Shown: one piece after another, positions 15,371-23,962 of the stretch
Numbering within the stretch: the first letter of the stretch is position 1
Layout: each line of letters opens with the position of its first letter
NCBI GenBank assembly: GCA_045652705.1
Contig: JAZRUV010000029.1
Span: 1 to 64,000, forward strand
DNA length: 64,000 bases
Direction: 5' to 3'
From: UMGS1649 sp045652705
GTDB taxonomy: Bacteria > Bacillota > Clostridia > TANB77 > CAG-465
Position numbers and translations under genes: made by a program
Notes under the pieces: model-generated
What the model was told of the DNA's origin: nothing
The model's input: the letters and a program-made list of their open reading frames with translations, nothing else
Database searches by the model: none

Positions 15371-17428
15371 ATGAAATCATTAATGTTAGATGAAAATGTA
15401 CAATATTTAAAAGGTGTTGGGCCTGCTAGGGCAAAACACTTTGAAAAACTAGGAATACTTACTATTTATGATTTGCTTACACATTTTCCTAGAGAATATG
15501 AAGATAGAAATAATATTAAAAAAATAGAAGATTTTGTGGTTGGAGAAAATGTAGTATTTGTAGCAAGCATATGTACTAGGCCACAAATGATGAGAAAAGG
15601 TAGAGGGTTTAGTTTAACTAACTTTTATGTGACAGATGGAACGGGACAAGTACAGATAGCTATATTTAATCAATCATATAAAAACGAGAAGTTAGAAATG
15701 GACAAAGAATTTGCTTTTTATGGCAAAGTAGAAGATAACAAAGGTCGTTTTGAAATAGTAAATCCTGTAATGATAGAAGTAGATAAAATAGATAAGATAA
15801 AAGGCCTTTATCCAATTTATCCTTTAACAGCTGGACTTAAAAATGGTAATCTTGCAAAGATAATATCTGAACTTTTAGATAAAAAATATGCATTACCAGA
15901 GGTGCTATCTACATCTCTTAGGCAAAAATATGGATTATGTGAGATAAATTATGCACTAGAACAAATACATAGACCATCAAGCCTAACTGCAATAAGTGAA
16001 GCACGTAAAAGATTAATATTTGAAGAGCTATTTATGCTTCAGCTAGCACTTCTTGTTATGCGTAACCAAAACTTTTCAGAGAAGAAGGGAATTTCATTTA
16101 AAGATACTTGTTATGACGAGTTTTTGGAAATACTTCCTTTTGAATTGACTTCGGCTCAAACAAGCGTGCTTGGTGAGATAATGAAAGATATGGCATCTAC
16201 TAGGTCTATGAATAGACTTGTTCAAGGAGACGTTGGTAGTGGTAAAACTATAGTTGCGGCTATTGCAATGTATGTAGCTGTAAAAAATGGGTACCAAACA
16301 GCACTTATGGCTCCTACAACAATACTTGCTAAACAGCATTATGAAGAGCTAAAAAAATATTTTTCTAAATTTAATATGACAGTAGAACTGCTAACAGGAA
16401 GTACAACAAAAAAGAACAAAGATATTATTTTAGAAAAACTAAAAGCTGGAGAAATAGATGTTTTAATTGGAACAAATGCTTTAGTAACAGATAATGTAGA
16501 ATTTAAAAATGCCGGCCTTATTATAACAGATGAGCAACACAGATTTGGTGTAAAACAAAGAATGAAATTAAATGCTAAAGGTGAAAATACTGATGTACTT
16601 GTTATGACAGCAACTCCAATTCCAAGAACACTAGCATTAATGGTATATTCAGATTTGGATATGAGTATTATTGATGAACTTCCTAAAGGAAGAATACCAA
16701 TAAAAACATATGTTGTAAATGAGAAGTTAGAAGAAAGAGTAGATAATTTTATTCGTAAAGAGATAGACAAGGGAAGACAAGCATATATAGTATGTCCTTT
16801 AATAGAAGAAAATGAAGAACTAGATTTAACAGATGCAACAAATCTTTATGAGAAATATAAGAATGAAATATTTCCAGAATATGAAGTTGGTTTCTTACAT
16901 GGCAAAATGAAGAAAAAAGAAAAAGAAGAGGTAATGGAGAATTTTAAATCTGGTAAAACACAAATTATTGTATCTACAACTGTAATAGAAGTAGGAGTAA
17001 ACGTCCCAAATGCAACCCTTATGATAATAGAAGATGCAGATAGATTTGGTCTTGCTACACTTCATCAGTTAAGAGGAAGAGTAGGAAGAAGTACATTTGA
17101 ATCTTTCTGCGTACTTAAGACGAAAAACATGTCTCAGAAGTGTAGAGAACGTCTTGGTATAATGGTTAAATCTAATAATGGATTTGAAATAGCAGAAAAA
17201 GATTTAGAGCTTCGTGGACCAGGAGACTTCTTTGGAATAAGACAACATGGCCTTCCGGAATTTAAGCTTGCAAATCTACTTACAGATGTAAAACTATTAA
17301 AGCTTTCTAATGATGCAGCAAAAGAGATAATAAATAACGACCCTGAATTTAAACTGGCTGAGAATAAAGTATTAAAACAAGAATTGTTTGGAAGATATAA
17401 TGAACAATTATTAAATATTGGAACTTAA
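15371..17428 (+). CDS. recG: ATP-dependent DNA helicase RecG
   Basis: A 685-residue helicase that remodels stalled replication forks and Holliday junctions. The N-terminal wedge/OB region (about 1-240, beginning VQYLKGVGPARAKHFEKLGI) precedes two helicase lobes with Walker A QGDVGSGKT, ITDEQHRFG (DEQH box), MTATPIPRT, and motif VI (LHQLRGRVGRS). The C-terminal TRG motif region (DFFGIRQHG) is present. Length is normal. A solo promoter drives it with a short leader. It is followed by a toxin-antitoxin pair. Confidence 0.97.
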   Translation: MKSLMLDENVQYLKGVGPARAKHFEKLGILTIYDLLTHFPREYEDRNNIKKIEDFVVGENVVFVASICTRPQMMRKGRGFSLTNFYVTDGTGQVQIAIFNQSYKNEKLEMDKEFAFYGKVEDNKGRFEIVNPVMIEVDKIDKIKGLYPIYPLTAGLKNGNLAKIISELLDKKYALPEVLSTSLRQKYGLCEINYALEQIHRPSSLTAISEARKRLIFEELFMLQLALLVMRNQNFSEKKGISFKDTCYDEFLEILPFELTSAQTSVLGEIMKDMASTRSMNRLVQGDVGSGKTIVAAIAMYVAVKNGYQTALMAPTTILAKQHYEELKKYFSKFNMTVELLTGSTTKKNKDIILEKLKAGEIDVLIGTNALVTDNVEFKNAGLIITDEQHRFGVKQRMKLNAKGENTDVLVMTATPIPRTLALMVYSDLDMSIIDELPKGRIPIKTYVVNEKLEERVDNFIRKEIDKGRQAYIVCPLIEENEELDLTDATNLYEKYKNEIFPEYEVGFLHGKMKKKEKEEVMENFKSGKTQIIVSTTVIEVGVNVPNATLMIIEDADRFGLATLHQLRGRVGRSTFESFCVLKTKNMSQKCRERLGIMVKSNNGFEIAEKDLELRGPGDFFGIRQHGLPEFKLANLLTDVKLLKLSNDAAKEIINNDPEFKLAENKVLKQELFGRYNEQLLNIGT

Positions 17429-17468
17429 AAATATGTCTGTGAGAAAATGTGTAATATTAAAAATTTTC

Positions 17469-17497
17469 TTGCAGACATGTTATAATTATGATATAAT
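17469..17497 (+). promoter_or_regulatory. promoter of the toxin-antitoxin pair
   Basis: TTGCAG (17469-17474) and TATAAT (17492-17497), 17-bp spacer. An AT-rich partial symmetry (tataattatgatataatt) at the -10 could bind the antitoxin. Confidence 0.6.
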
Positions 17498-17525
17498 TTG
17501 CCTATGTAAAATTGGAGGTGTTTTT

Positions 17526-17879
17526 ATGGCATTAATACGACCTTGTGCAGATTTGAGAAATAATTATAACGAAATTTCTAAAATTTGTCACGAAACAAAA
17601 GAAGCAATGTACATAACTAAAAATGGTGCAAATGATTTGGTTATATTAAGCAATGAAGCATATGATGAGTTAGTTAATAATAGAGAAACAGATGATGAGA
17701 GAATAGATAGACTTGTAGCTGCGCATTTTGAAAAGCATTATGAAAGTTTTGAAGAATTTCAAAAAGAAATATTTGAAAAAATAGACCAAGCTTTTAGAGA
17801 TATTGAACAAGGACATTATATACCAATGGAAAATGCTGTAGCAGAGCTGGAGGAAAAATATGGACTATCTGAAAGCTAA
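17526..17879 (+). CDS. Phd/YefM-family antitoxin
   Basis: A 117-residue protein starting MALIRPCADLRNNYNEISK, the typical Phd/YefM DNA-binding N-terminus, followed by TKNGANDLVILSNEAYDEL (about residues 29-47). The C-terminal half is charged and helical and would wrap the toxin. The frame extends upstream to 17418, but the ATG at 17526 follows GGAGGTG and the promoter lies just before it, so this start is chosen. In such systems the antitoxin blocks the toxin and represses its own promoter. The gene overlaps the toxin start by 20 bases. Confidence 0.88.
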   Translation: MALIRPCADLRNNYNEISKICHETKEAMYITKNGANDLVILSNEAYDELVNNRETDDERIDRLVAAHFEKHYESFEEFQKEIFEKIDQAFRDIEQGHYIPMENAVAELEEKYGLSES

Positions 17880-18177
17880 AAAATATGAGGTTATATGGCT
17901 TAATAGTTTCAAACAAGAATTAAGCCATATATATCATTATTTATCTATAAATTTAAACAATAGATTAATTGTTAAAAGACTTCACAAAAAAGTTTTAAAT
18001 TCATTATTTTATTTGTCTTATAGTCCCAATATATATCAAAAAATAGAGCATTCAAATAATGTTAGAAAAATTACAATAGACAAATATGTTGTTATGTATA
18101 CAGTAGATGAGAAGTTGCGAAAAGTATATATTTTACATATTTTTCATGGTAATCAAGATTATTTAAGTAAAATTTAA
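17860..18177 (+). CDS. RelE/ParE-family toxin
   Basis: A 105-residue basic protein in the compact RelE/ParE fold: YEVIWLNSFKQELSHIYHYL (about 9-28) is the first strand and helices; IEHSNNVRKITIDKYVVMYTVDEKLRKVYILHIFHG-like strands follow. RelE members cut mRNA in the ribosome and ParE members poison gyrase; which applies cannot be decided from the sequence. Its start lies within the antitoxin gene, so both are made from one mRNA. Confidence 0.82.
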   Translation: MDYLKAKKYEVIWLNSFKQELSHIYHYLSINLNNRLIVKRLHKKVLNSLFYLSYSPNIYQKIEHSNNVRKITIDKYVVMYTVDEKLRKVYILHIFHGNQDYLSKI

Positions 18178-18322
18178 TCAAATGTTTTAATCAAAATTAT
18201 TATATATCAGTTAATTAATTTTAATCAAACAATCTAAATACATCATATATGTGTTAAATAGAAAACAATTGTAATAATATTTTCATCCTCTCATATTATT
18301 TATTAAGTAGGAGTGTGGTTTG

Positions 18323-18685
18323 ATGGAAAATATAAAACAATATACAAAATTTCTAATTTTGTCATATATAATTGCAATTGTTCTTCTTGGTTTAAGCTCT
18401 GTTATTTTTGCATATACTAACATAAACGATAGCTTAATAAATATATTTGTGTTTGTAATAATAGTAATTACAAATTTAATAGGGAGCACATTAACAAGTA
18501 GAAAACTAAAAAGAAGAGGACTACTTGTGGGCTTAATATTTGGCGTAATTTATTTCCTAATTATATATTTACTTACGGCAATACTTTATACGGGATTTTT
18601 TGTAAATAAAGCAGTAGGTCTGTATCTTTTAATGACAAGTGTAAGTGGAATTGTTGGTGGAGTTATCGGAGTAAATATTAGGTGA
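18323..18685 (+). CDS. small four-helix membrane protein (TIGR04086-type)
   Basis: A 120-residue protein with four hydrophobic helices (about 10-30, 40-60, 70-92, 98-118) and a short RKLKRRG cytoplasmic loop. It matches the TIGR04086 membrane protein family common in spore-forming Firmicutes; function is unknown. A TTG three bases upstream is in frame, but the ATG at 18323 fits the AGGAG site better. It ends 7 bases before spoIVB and is probably in the same operon. Confidence 0.75.
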   Translation: MENIKQYTKFLILSYIIAIVLLGLSSVIFAYTNINDSLINIFVFVIIVITNLIGSTLTSRKLKRRGLLVGLIFGVIYFLIIYLLTAILYTGFFVNKAVGLYLLMTSVSGIVGGVIGVNIR

Positions 18686-18692
18686 GATAACA

Positions 18693-19754
18693 GTGGATAT
18701 TAAGTATATAAAATTTAGAGACAAAAAAAGAACTAAAATACTTTTTGCAATATTAATTTTTCTTATAGTAATATATGTAGGATTACAGTATATTGAATCA
18801 AGCGAAGTTTTAGCAAATAAAGTTATATTTGAAAAAGATATTAAAGATTTAGAATTTGTTATAGGCGGTGAAGCTTGTGGAATAAAACTTCTTGCTACAG
18901 GCGTTTTAGTAGTAGAAGTGGATAACAATAGTGTAGATTTAAATGTTTCGGATATAATACTTGAGGTAAACGGTATAGCTATAGATAGTAACGCAGAGCT
19001 TATAGAATATATAAATAAAGAAGATGTAAAAGGAAAAGAAATTACACTTACTGTACAAAGTAATAATAAAACAAAAAAGGTAAAAGTTACGCCTAAATTA
19101 AATGATGAAAGCGGAAAATACGAATTGGGACTTTGGGTAAAAGATAGTAGTGCGGGAGTTGGAATGGTTACATTTTATGAATTAACACATAAATATTTTG
19201 CAGCCCTTGGACACGGAATAACAGAAACCAGTAAAAATATAGTACTTCCAATACAAAGTGGGGCAATAGTTAAGTCTAAAATTACTTCTATAAATAAGGG
19301 ACTTCCTAAACAACCTGGAGATATTAGAGGAACAATATATAAAGATGTGTATGGACAGATTAGAAAAAATACAATAAATGGTATATATGGTAGTTTGGAA
19401 AACACAGAAATATTGAATCAAAAGAATATAATAAAAGCAGCATATAAAAATGAAATAAAAACAGGTGAGGCTAAGCTTTATTGTACGTTAGAAGATAACG
19501 AAACTAAAGCGTATAACATTGAAATAAAAAATGTATTAGATACAGTAAGTTCAAACAAGAATATGATAATAGAAGTAACAGATAAATCTTTACTAGAAAA
19601 AACAGGTGGCATAGTTCAAGGAATGAGCGGTAGTCCAATAGTCCAAGATGGAAAATTAGTAGGAGCTGTAACACACGTATTTTTAAATGACCCAACAAAA
19701 GGATATGCTGTATTTATAGAAAATATGATACAAGATATGATGACTATTGAATAA
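18693..19754 (+). CDS. spoIVB: SpoIVB serine peptidase
   Basis: A 353-residue protein with one N-terminal membrane helix (about 15-32), a PDZ domain (about 60-135) and an S55 peptidase domain. The catalytic pair is visible as ALGHGITE (His, about 171) and GIVQGMSGSPIVQDGKLVGA (Ser, about 312). In Bacillus this enzyme, secreted from the forespore, cleaves SpoIVFA to start processing of sigma-K. The start is GTG, spaced 6 bases from AGGTGAG. It follows the TIGR04086 gene. A terminator follows at 19785-19813. Confidence 0.93.
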   Translation: MDIKYIKFRDKKRTKILFAILIFLIVIYVGLQYIESSEVLANKVIFEKDIKDLEFVIGGEACGIKLLATGVLVVEVDNNSVDLNVSDIILEVNGIAIDSNAELIEYINKEDVKGKEITLTVQSNNKTKKVKVTPKLNDESGKYELGLWVKDSSAGVGMVTFYELTHKYFAALGHGITETSKNIVLPIQSGAIVKSKITSINKGLPKQPGDIRGTIYKDVYGQIRKNTINGIYGSLENTEILNQKNIIKAAYKNEIKTGEAKLYCTLEDNETKAYNIEIKNVLDTVSSNKNMIIEVTDKSLLEKTGGIVQGMSGSPIVQDGKLVGAVTHVFLNDPTKGYAVFIENMIQDMMTIE

Positions 19755-19784
19755 TAAATTATATATAAATAGAATTTTTGTTTT

Positions 19785-19813
19785 AAAAGCATAGGTTTTT
19801 TGCCTATGTTTTT
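19785..19813 (+). terminator. terminator of the spoIVB operon
   Basis: Stem AAAAGCATAGG / CCTATGTTTTT with a T-rich loop. Confidence 0.75.
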
Positions 19814-19847
19814 AAGTTTTTATATATCAATGTTATACGGTGCTAAA

Positions 19848-19876
19848 TTGACATAATGTAAAACGCGTGGTATAAT
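19848..19876 (+). promoter_or_regulatory. promoter of the Cys-rich paralogue pair
   Basis: TTGACA (19848-19853) and TATAAT (19871-19876), 17-bp spacer. Confidence 0.7.
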
Positions 19877-19926
19877 ATTCTTGCAAATAAACAAAAACCA
19901 ATTAGTAATTATTATAGGAGAATATT

Positions 19927-20253
19927 ATGGAAAACAACAATATTTATGACATTATTAAAGGTAACGGTTGTATTGAGGGTGGTACATATGAAGCGTACGT
20001 TAAAGCCCGGGAAGTAATTTTAAACTGTTTCGATGGAGGGCATAAATTAATTATTTTAAGCAATGAAGTAAACGTCTCAGAGTTCATAGAAGCAGTAAAG
20101 GTTCTTATGACATTTGCAAGTAAGCATCCTGATGCAAGAGTAGAACTTTATGAATGCAATATGAGCTGCAAACATTTCAAAATGAAACCGTGTCCGGGAG
20201 ACTGTATGGTTTCAGATAAAGCGACCAAACGCTGCCCGTTTTATGAAGAGTAA
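19927..20253 (+). CDS. Cys-rich orphan protein, paralogue A
   Basis: A 108-residue soluble protein of unknown family. The N-terminus reads IIKGNGCIEGGTYEAYVKAR and a central strand-turn (KLIILSNEVNVSEFIEA) suggests an alpha/beta core. The C-terminus holds five to six cysteines (ECNMSC, CPGDC, CPFYEE) that could bind a metal or form a redox site. The gene at 20270 is a clear paralogue with the same NGCIxGG start and CPxY ending. Both have good ribosome sites, higher GC than the flanks and share one promoter. Confidence 0.72.
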   Translation: MENNNIYDIIKGNGCIEGGTYEAYVKAREVILNCFDGGHKLIILSNEVNVSEFIEAVKVLMTFASKHPDARVELYECNMSCKHFKMKPCPGDCMVSDKATKRCPFYEE

Positions 20254-20269
20254 TTTGAGGAGGAGTTTT

Positions 20270-20602
20270 ATGGAAAATATCAATCAGCTTATTAAAGAGA
20301 ACGGTTGTATTCACGGCGGAAGCAAAGAGGCGGCAATTAAAGTACGTGCGGTTTTGAAAAACATCTCGAGGGCAAACGAAAACGTTTTACTTTTAGGTAG
20401 AAGTGGCGTAGATGCTGAGGAGTTTTTAGAAGCTGTTCGCAAGCTGATTGCTTATGCAGAAATTGGTACAGATACAAAAGTAGAGCTTTGGTACTGCGAA
20501 ACAGATTGCGTAAGAGCTCCGAATCCGAATTGCTTGTACAGACAACATACATTTAGTACAGGAACTAAAATTTGTCCTCATTATATCGAAGAAGACAAAT
20601 AA
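20270..20602 (+). CDS. Cys-rich orphan protein, paralogue B
   Basis: A 110-residue paralogue of the preceding gene: NGCIHGGSKEAAIKVRAVL aligns with the A copy, as do the LLLGRSGVDAEEFLEAVRKL helix region and the Cys-rich tail (WYCETDC, NPNC, KICPHYIEE). The frame extends upstream to 20243, but the ATG at 20270 follows GGAGGAG, so it is chosen. Tandem duplication with divergence implies two related roles. Function unknown. Confidence 0.72.
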   Translation: MENINQLIKENGCIHGGSKEAAIKVRAVLKNISRANENVLLLGRSGVDAEEFLEAVRKLIAYAEIGTDTKVELWYCETDCVRAPNPNCLYRQHTFSTGTKICPHYIEEDK

Positions 20603-20609
20603 AAAAGAA

Positions 20610-20640
20610 AAAAGCACTTCAAATTTGAGGTGCTTTTTCT
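20610..20640 (+). terminator. terminator of the Cys-rich pair
   Basis: AAAAGCACTTCAAA and TTTGAGGTGCTTTT form a stem with a T-rich tail. Confidence 0.85.
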
Positions 20641-20711
20641 TACCTTTTTTATAAATTACTTGCATTTTATCCTCAAATTATATAAACTATTTATATATAA
20701 AGAGGGATTTT

Positions 20712-21053
20712 ATGAAAAAAGAAGGAATGAGCTTAATAACACTAGTAATTACAGTTGTAGTCTTAATAATTATTACCGGTGTTACAATTATAGGTATAGA
20801 GAATACAGGAATAATAGATAAGGCTGAAATGGTTGTAGAGGACATGAACTTAAAAAATTTGGAGCAACTAGCCAATATGTCTTATGCTAATATTTATTTG
20901 GAAAACCTATCTAAAGGCATAAGGAGAGAAATTACAGGTGAAGAGGTAAAAGAACGTATGCTAAAAGATGGGGTTAAAGAGGAAGCTTTAAGTAAATATG
21001 ATATAATAGTAGAAAATGGGGATGTATTTGTTAAAGTCAAGGAGGAAGAATGA
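20712..21053 (+). CDS. short pilin-like membrane-anchored protein
   Basis: A 113-residue protein starting KKEGMSLITLVITVVVLI, a type IV prepilin-like leader (Gly before Met, then a hydrophobic helix) but with Thr in place of the usual Glu at mature position 5. The part after the helix (NTGIIDKAEMVVEDMNLKNL, then EEVKERML...VFVKVKEEE) matches the first 110 residues of the large protein at 63022, so this is a stand-alone version of that N-terminal module. It overlaps mtnN by 4 bases (ATGA). Confidence 0.7.
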   Translation: MKKEGMSLITLVITVVVLIIITGVTIIGIENTGIIDKAEMVVEDMNLKNLEQLANMSYANIYLENLSKGIRREITGEEVKERMLKDGVKEEALSKYDIIVENGDVFVKVKEEE

Positions 21054-21709
21054 AAGTAGCAATAATTGGAGCAATGGATAAAGAAATAGAAAGATATTTG
21101 GAATTATATAATCCAGAACTTGTAGATGATAAGAGAAAAATATATGTTAAAGATAATGTTGTTATTGCAGGAAGTGGAATTGGAAAAGTAAATTCTTCTA
21201 TGATGACTCAACATTTAATAGATAAATATAATGTGGATGTAATAATTAGCTCAGGCTGTGCGGGAAGTTTAACAAATGATTTAAAAGTGCTTGATGTTAT
21301 AATTCCATCATATGTTACTTATCATGATTTTTTACCGGAAAGAGTTATGAGATATAGTGTACCAGACGAAGGAAATATAACTGTAGATGCAAGGTTAAGG
21401 GAACTATTTAAAGAGACCATAGAAGATATGGAAAATGTACATTATGTGGAGACTCCAATATGTAGTGGGGACTGTTATGTAACAGATAGTGGAACTGCTA
21501 AAAAGATAGTAGAAAGAACAGGTGCTACAGTAGTAGATATGGAAAGTGCATCTATTGCACACGTGAGCCGAAAAAACAATATACCATTTATAACAATAAG
21601 GACAATTTCAGATTTTGCTGATGGAAATGATAACATGGAAAAACAAGCAGCAGATGTATCATCAGAAATAATATATAAATGTGTAGAAAAAATATTAACA
21701 AACAGTTGA
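21050..21709 (+). CDS. mtnN: 5'-methylthioadenosine/S-adenosylhomocysteine nucleosidase
   Basis: A 219-residue purine nucleoside hydrolase with the opening MKVAIIGAMDKEIE (catalytic Glu 12 region), GSGIGKVNSSM, SSGCAGSL, VDMESASIAHV and IRTISDFADG with the catalytic Asp. It splits adenine from 5'-methylthioadenosine and S-adenosylhomocysteine, recycling methylation products and releasing the precursor of autoinducer-2. Ribosome site AAGGAGGAAG. Upstream neighbour is the pilin-like gene; the ylxM operon promoter (TTGACA) overlaps its stop codon. Confidence 0.93.
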   Translation: MKVAIIGAMDKEIERYLELYNPELVDDKRKIYVKDNVVIAGSGIGKVNSSMMTQHLIDKYNVDVIISSGCAGSLTNDLKVLDVIIPSYVTYHDFLPERVMRYSVPDEGNITVDARLRELFKETIEDMENVHYVETPICSGDCYVTDSGTAKKIVERTGATVVDMESASIAHVSRKNNIPFITIRTISDFADGNDNMEKQAADVSSEIIYKCVEKILTNS

Positions 21710-21734
21710 CAAACCACACATACGGTAGTATAAT
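21706..21734 (+). promoter_or_regulatory. promoter of the ylxM-ffh operon
   Basis: TTGACA (21706-21711) overlapping the mtnN stop and TATAAT (21729-21734), 17-bp spacer. Confidence 0.7.
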
Positions 21735-21736
21735 AA

Positions 21737-21770
21737 ATGAGTAAAGTAAATTTGCTTTACTCATTTTATC
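21737..21770 (+). terminator. hairpin at the start of the ylxM transcript
   Basis: ATGAGTAAAG (21737-21746) pairs with CTTTACTCAT (21755-21764), followed by tttatctttt. It can end mtnN transcripts; it also lies at the very 5' end of the ylxM mRNA, where it may protect the message. Confidence 0.6.
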
Positions 21771-21787
21771 TTTTAGAGGTGAACAAA

Positions 21788-22099
21788 GTGGAAGATAAGG
21801 AAAAGAAAATAGAACTTTATATGACATATAAAGAGATGTTAACATCAAATATGCAAGACGTATTTGAACAATATTATTTTTCAGATCTATCCCTAAGAGA
21901 AATAGCAGCAAACAATGAGATTTCATTTCAAGCGGTAAGAGATACTTTAAAGAAAGTAGAGAAACAACTTACAGAATTAGAAACAAAAATTGGTATGTTT
22001 GCTTTGAAAGAAAAGATTAATGAAATAAATGAATATGTATCTAGTCCAAATATGGAAATAGAAGAATTAATAAACAAAGTGAAAAAGTTAGGAGAATAA
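21788..22099 (+). CDS. ylxM: YlxM-type helix-turn-helix protein
   Basis: A 103-residue protein of the YlxM/p13 family that is usually encoded just before ffh. It has a sigma-factor-region-4-like helix-turn-helix (YYFSDLSLREIAANNEISFQ...VRDTL). An in-frame ATG at 21737 lies inside a hairpin, so the GTG at 21788 after AGAGGTGAAC is chosen. The protein is believed to influence SRP gene expression or assembly. It is 3 bases from ffh. Confidence 0.9.
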   Translation: MEDKEKKIELYMTYKEMLTSNMQDVFEQYYFSDLSLREIAANNEISFQAVRDTLKKVEKQLTELETKIGMFALKEKINEINEYVSSPNMEIEELINKVKKLGE

Positions 22100-22102
22100 A
22101 CA

Positions 22103-23434
22103 ATGTTTGAAAGTTTATCAGATAAACTACAAAATATAGCAAGAAAATTAAGAGGGACAGCAAGAATTACTGAAAAAGACTTAAAAGAAATGTTAAGAGA
22201 GGTAAAACTTGCACTTCTTGAAGCAGACGTAAACTACATGGTTGTTAAGACATTCATTAAAGCTATTGAAGAAAAAGCTTTAGGTGAAGATGTAATGAAA
22301 TCTTTAACACCAGGGCAACAAGTAGTTAAGATAGTAAAAGATGAGCTAACTAAAATGCTTGGTGGTACAGATTCAAAGATAAATATATCTTCAAACCCAC
22401 CAACAGTGATTATGCTTATAGGGCTTCAAGGTAGTGGAAAAACAACACTTGCTGGAAAACTTGCAAACTACTTAAGAAAGCAAGGAAGAAAACCACTTCT
22501 TGTTGCGTGTGATGTATATAGACCAGCAGCAATAACTCAACTTAAGACACTCGGTAATTCATTATCTATACCTGTATATAGTGAAGAACAAAATAAAGAT
22601 GTTGTAGATATAACAAAGAATGCATTTAAAGAAGCAAATTCTAAAATGTGCGATACTGTAATTATAGACACAGCAGGACGTATTCAAATAGATGAAGTTC
22701 TAATGGATGAGTTAGTAAGACTTAAAGCGTTTGCAAAACCACACGAGATTATGCTTGTTGTAGATAGTATGACAGGTCAAGAAGCTGTAAATGTGGCAAG
22801 TGCTTTCAATGAAAAAGTTGGCATAGATAGTATCACACTTACAAAACTTGATTCAGACACACGTGGTGGTGCAGCACTTTCTGTAAAACAAATTACAGGC
22901 AAACCAATAAAGTTTGCATCTGTAGGTGAAAAGCTAAGCGATTTAGAAGTGTTTCACCCAGATAGAGTTGCATCAAGAATTCTTGGAATGGGAGATGTGT
23001 TATCTGTAATTGAACAAGCTGAAGAATTATATGAACAAGAGGAAGCTGAAGATTTAGAAAAAAGAATTAGAAAAAATGAATTTAGCTTAGAAGATTATAA
23101 AGCTCAAATAAAGAAAATACGCAAAATGGGAATGAATAAACTAATGGCTATGATGCCAGGTGTTCCTGCAGAACTTAAAAATGCTGAAATTGATGAAAAA
23201 CAGATAGATAAAATTGAGGCTATAATAAATTCAATGACCGCTAAAGAAAGAAGAGACACTGGTCTACTTAATGCATCTAGAAGAAAAAGAATAGCAACAG
23301 GTAGCGGGACAGAAGTTTCAGATGTAAACAAAGTAGTTAATCAATATGAACAAATGAGAAAAGTAATGAAGGATATGTTAAATGGGAAAAATCCACTAGC
23401 TGCTTTAAATATGAAGCGCAAGGGTTTTAGATAA
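22103..23434 (+). CDS. ffh: signal recognition particle GTPase Ffh
   Basis: A 443-residue SRP54 protein with N domain (1-85), G domain with GLQGSGKTTLAGKLA (P loop), DTAGRIQ, TKLDSDTRGG, and a Met-rich M domain at the C-terminus (MGMNKLMAMMPGV ... MRKVMKDML) that binds 4.5S RNA and signal peptides. Together with FtsY (60434) it targets membrane proteins to the Sec translocon. Length is typical. Second gene in the operon with ribosome genes. Confidence 0.98.
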   Translation: MFESLSDKLQNIARKLRGTARITEKDLKEMLREVKLALLEADVNYMVVKTFIKAIEEKALGEDVMKSLTPGQQVVKIVKDELTKMLGGTDSKINISSNPPTVIMLIGLQGSGKTTLAGKLANYLRKQGRKPLLVACDVYRPAAITQLKTLGNSLSIPVYSEEQNKDVVDITKNAFKEANSKMCDTVIIDTAGRIQIDEVLMDELVRLKAFAKPHEIMLVVDSMTGQEAVNVASAFNEKVGIDSITLTKLDSDTRGGAALSVKQITGKPIKFASVGEKLSDLEVFHPDRVASRILGMGDVLSVIEQAEELYEQEEAEDLEKRIRKNEFSLEDYKAQIKKIRKMGMNKLMAMMPGVPAELKNAEIDEKQIDKIEAIINSMTAKERRDTGLLNASRRKRIATGSGTEVSDVNKVVNQYEQMRKVMKDMLNGKNPLAALNMKRKGFR

Positions 23435-23470
23435 AAAATAATTTATATAAATTTTAAGGAGGTGACTTTA

Positions 23471-23722
23471 ATGGTTAAAATAAGATTAAGAAGAGATGGT
23501 GCTAAAAAAGCTCCATATTACACAATGGTTGTTGCAGATTCTAGATATCCAATGGATGGTAGATTTATAGAAAAAGTTGGTACATACAATCCTATGACTG
23601 AACCAAAACAAATAAATCTAGATGCTGAAAAAATAAAAGAATGGATAAGAAAAGGTGCAAAACCAACAGATACTGCAAAAGCATTAATCGCACAAGCAGG
23701 AATCAATCTTAAGGAGGTCTAG
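23471..23722 (+). CDS. rpsP: ribosomal protein S16
   Basis: An 83-residue S16 (MVKIRLRRDGAKKAPYYTMV ... RDGRFIEKVGTYNP-like core). The ATG at 23471 follows AAGGAGGTGAC; the earlier in-frame codon at 23462 lies inside that site. Part of the ffh-rpsP-khpA-rimM-trmD-rplS operon. Confidence 0.98.
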   Translation: MVKIRLRRDGAKKAPYYTMVVADSRYPMDGRFIEKVGTYNPMTEPKQINLDAEKIKEWIRKGAKPTDTAKALIAQAGINLKEV

Positions 23723-23724
23723 TC

Positions 23725-23958
23725 ATGTATAAAGATTTAGTAGAGTATCTTATAAAATCATTAGTAGATAATACAGAAGCAGTTGCTATAACTGAAGCTG
23801 AAGTTGAAGGTAGAACTGTTATAACAGTTAAAGTGGATTCAGCAGATATGGGCAGAGTTATTGGTAAAGATGGAAGAATTATAAAATCTATCAGAGAAAT
23901 AGTTCGTGCATATAGTGCTAAAAATCACGCTAAAGTTTCTGTAGATATTGAAGAGTAG
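23725..23958 (+). CDS. khpA: KH-domain RNA-binding protein KhpA
   Basis: A 77-residue single KH domain with the GxxG loop as GKDGRIIKSIREIV (about 49-62). KhpA works with KhpB in RNA binding and cell-division control in Gram-positives. It begins 2 bases after rpsP with an AAGGAGG site overlapping the rpsP stop. Confidence 0.95.
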   Translation: MYKDLVEYLIKSLVDNTEAVAITEAEVEGRTVITVKVDSADMGRVIGKDGRIIKSIREIVRAYSAKNHAKVSVDIEE

Positions 23959-23962
23959 GCAT

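Noticed and set aside
18178..18322. Small ORF between the toxin gene and the TIGR04086 gene
   Set aside because: Only AT-rich sequence with no ribosome site and no long frame.
21737..21787. Longer ylxM start at ATG 21737
   Set aside because: That ATG lies in the hairpin stem and lacks a ribosome site; the GTG at 21788 follows AGAGGTGAAC.
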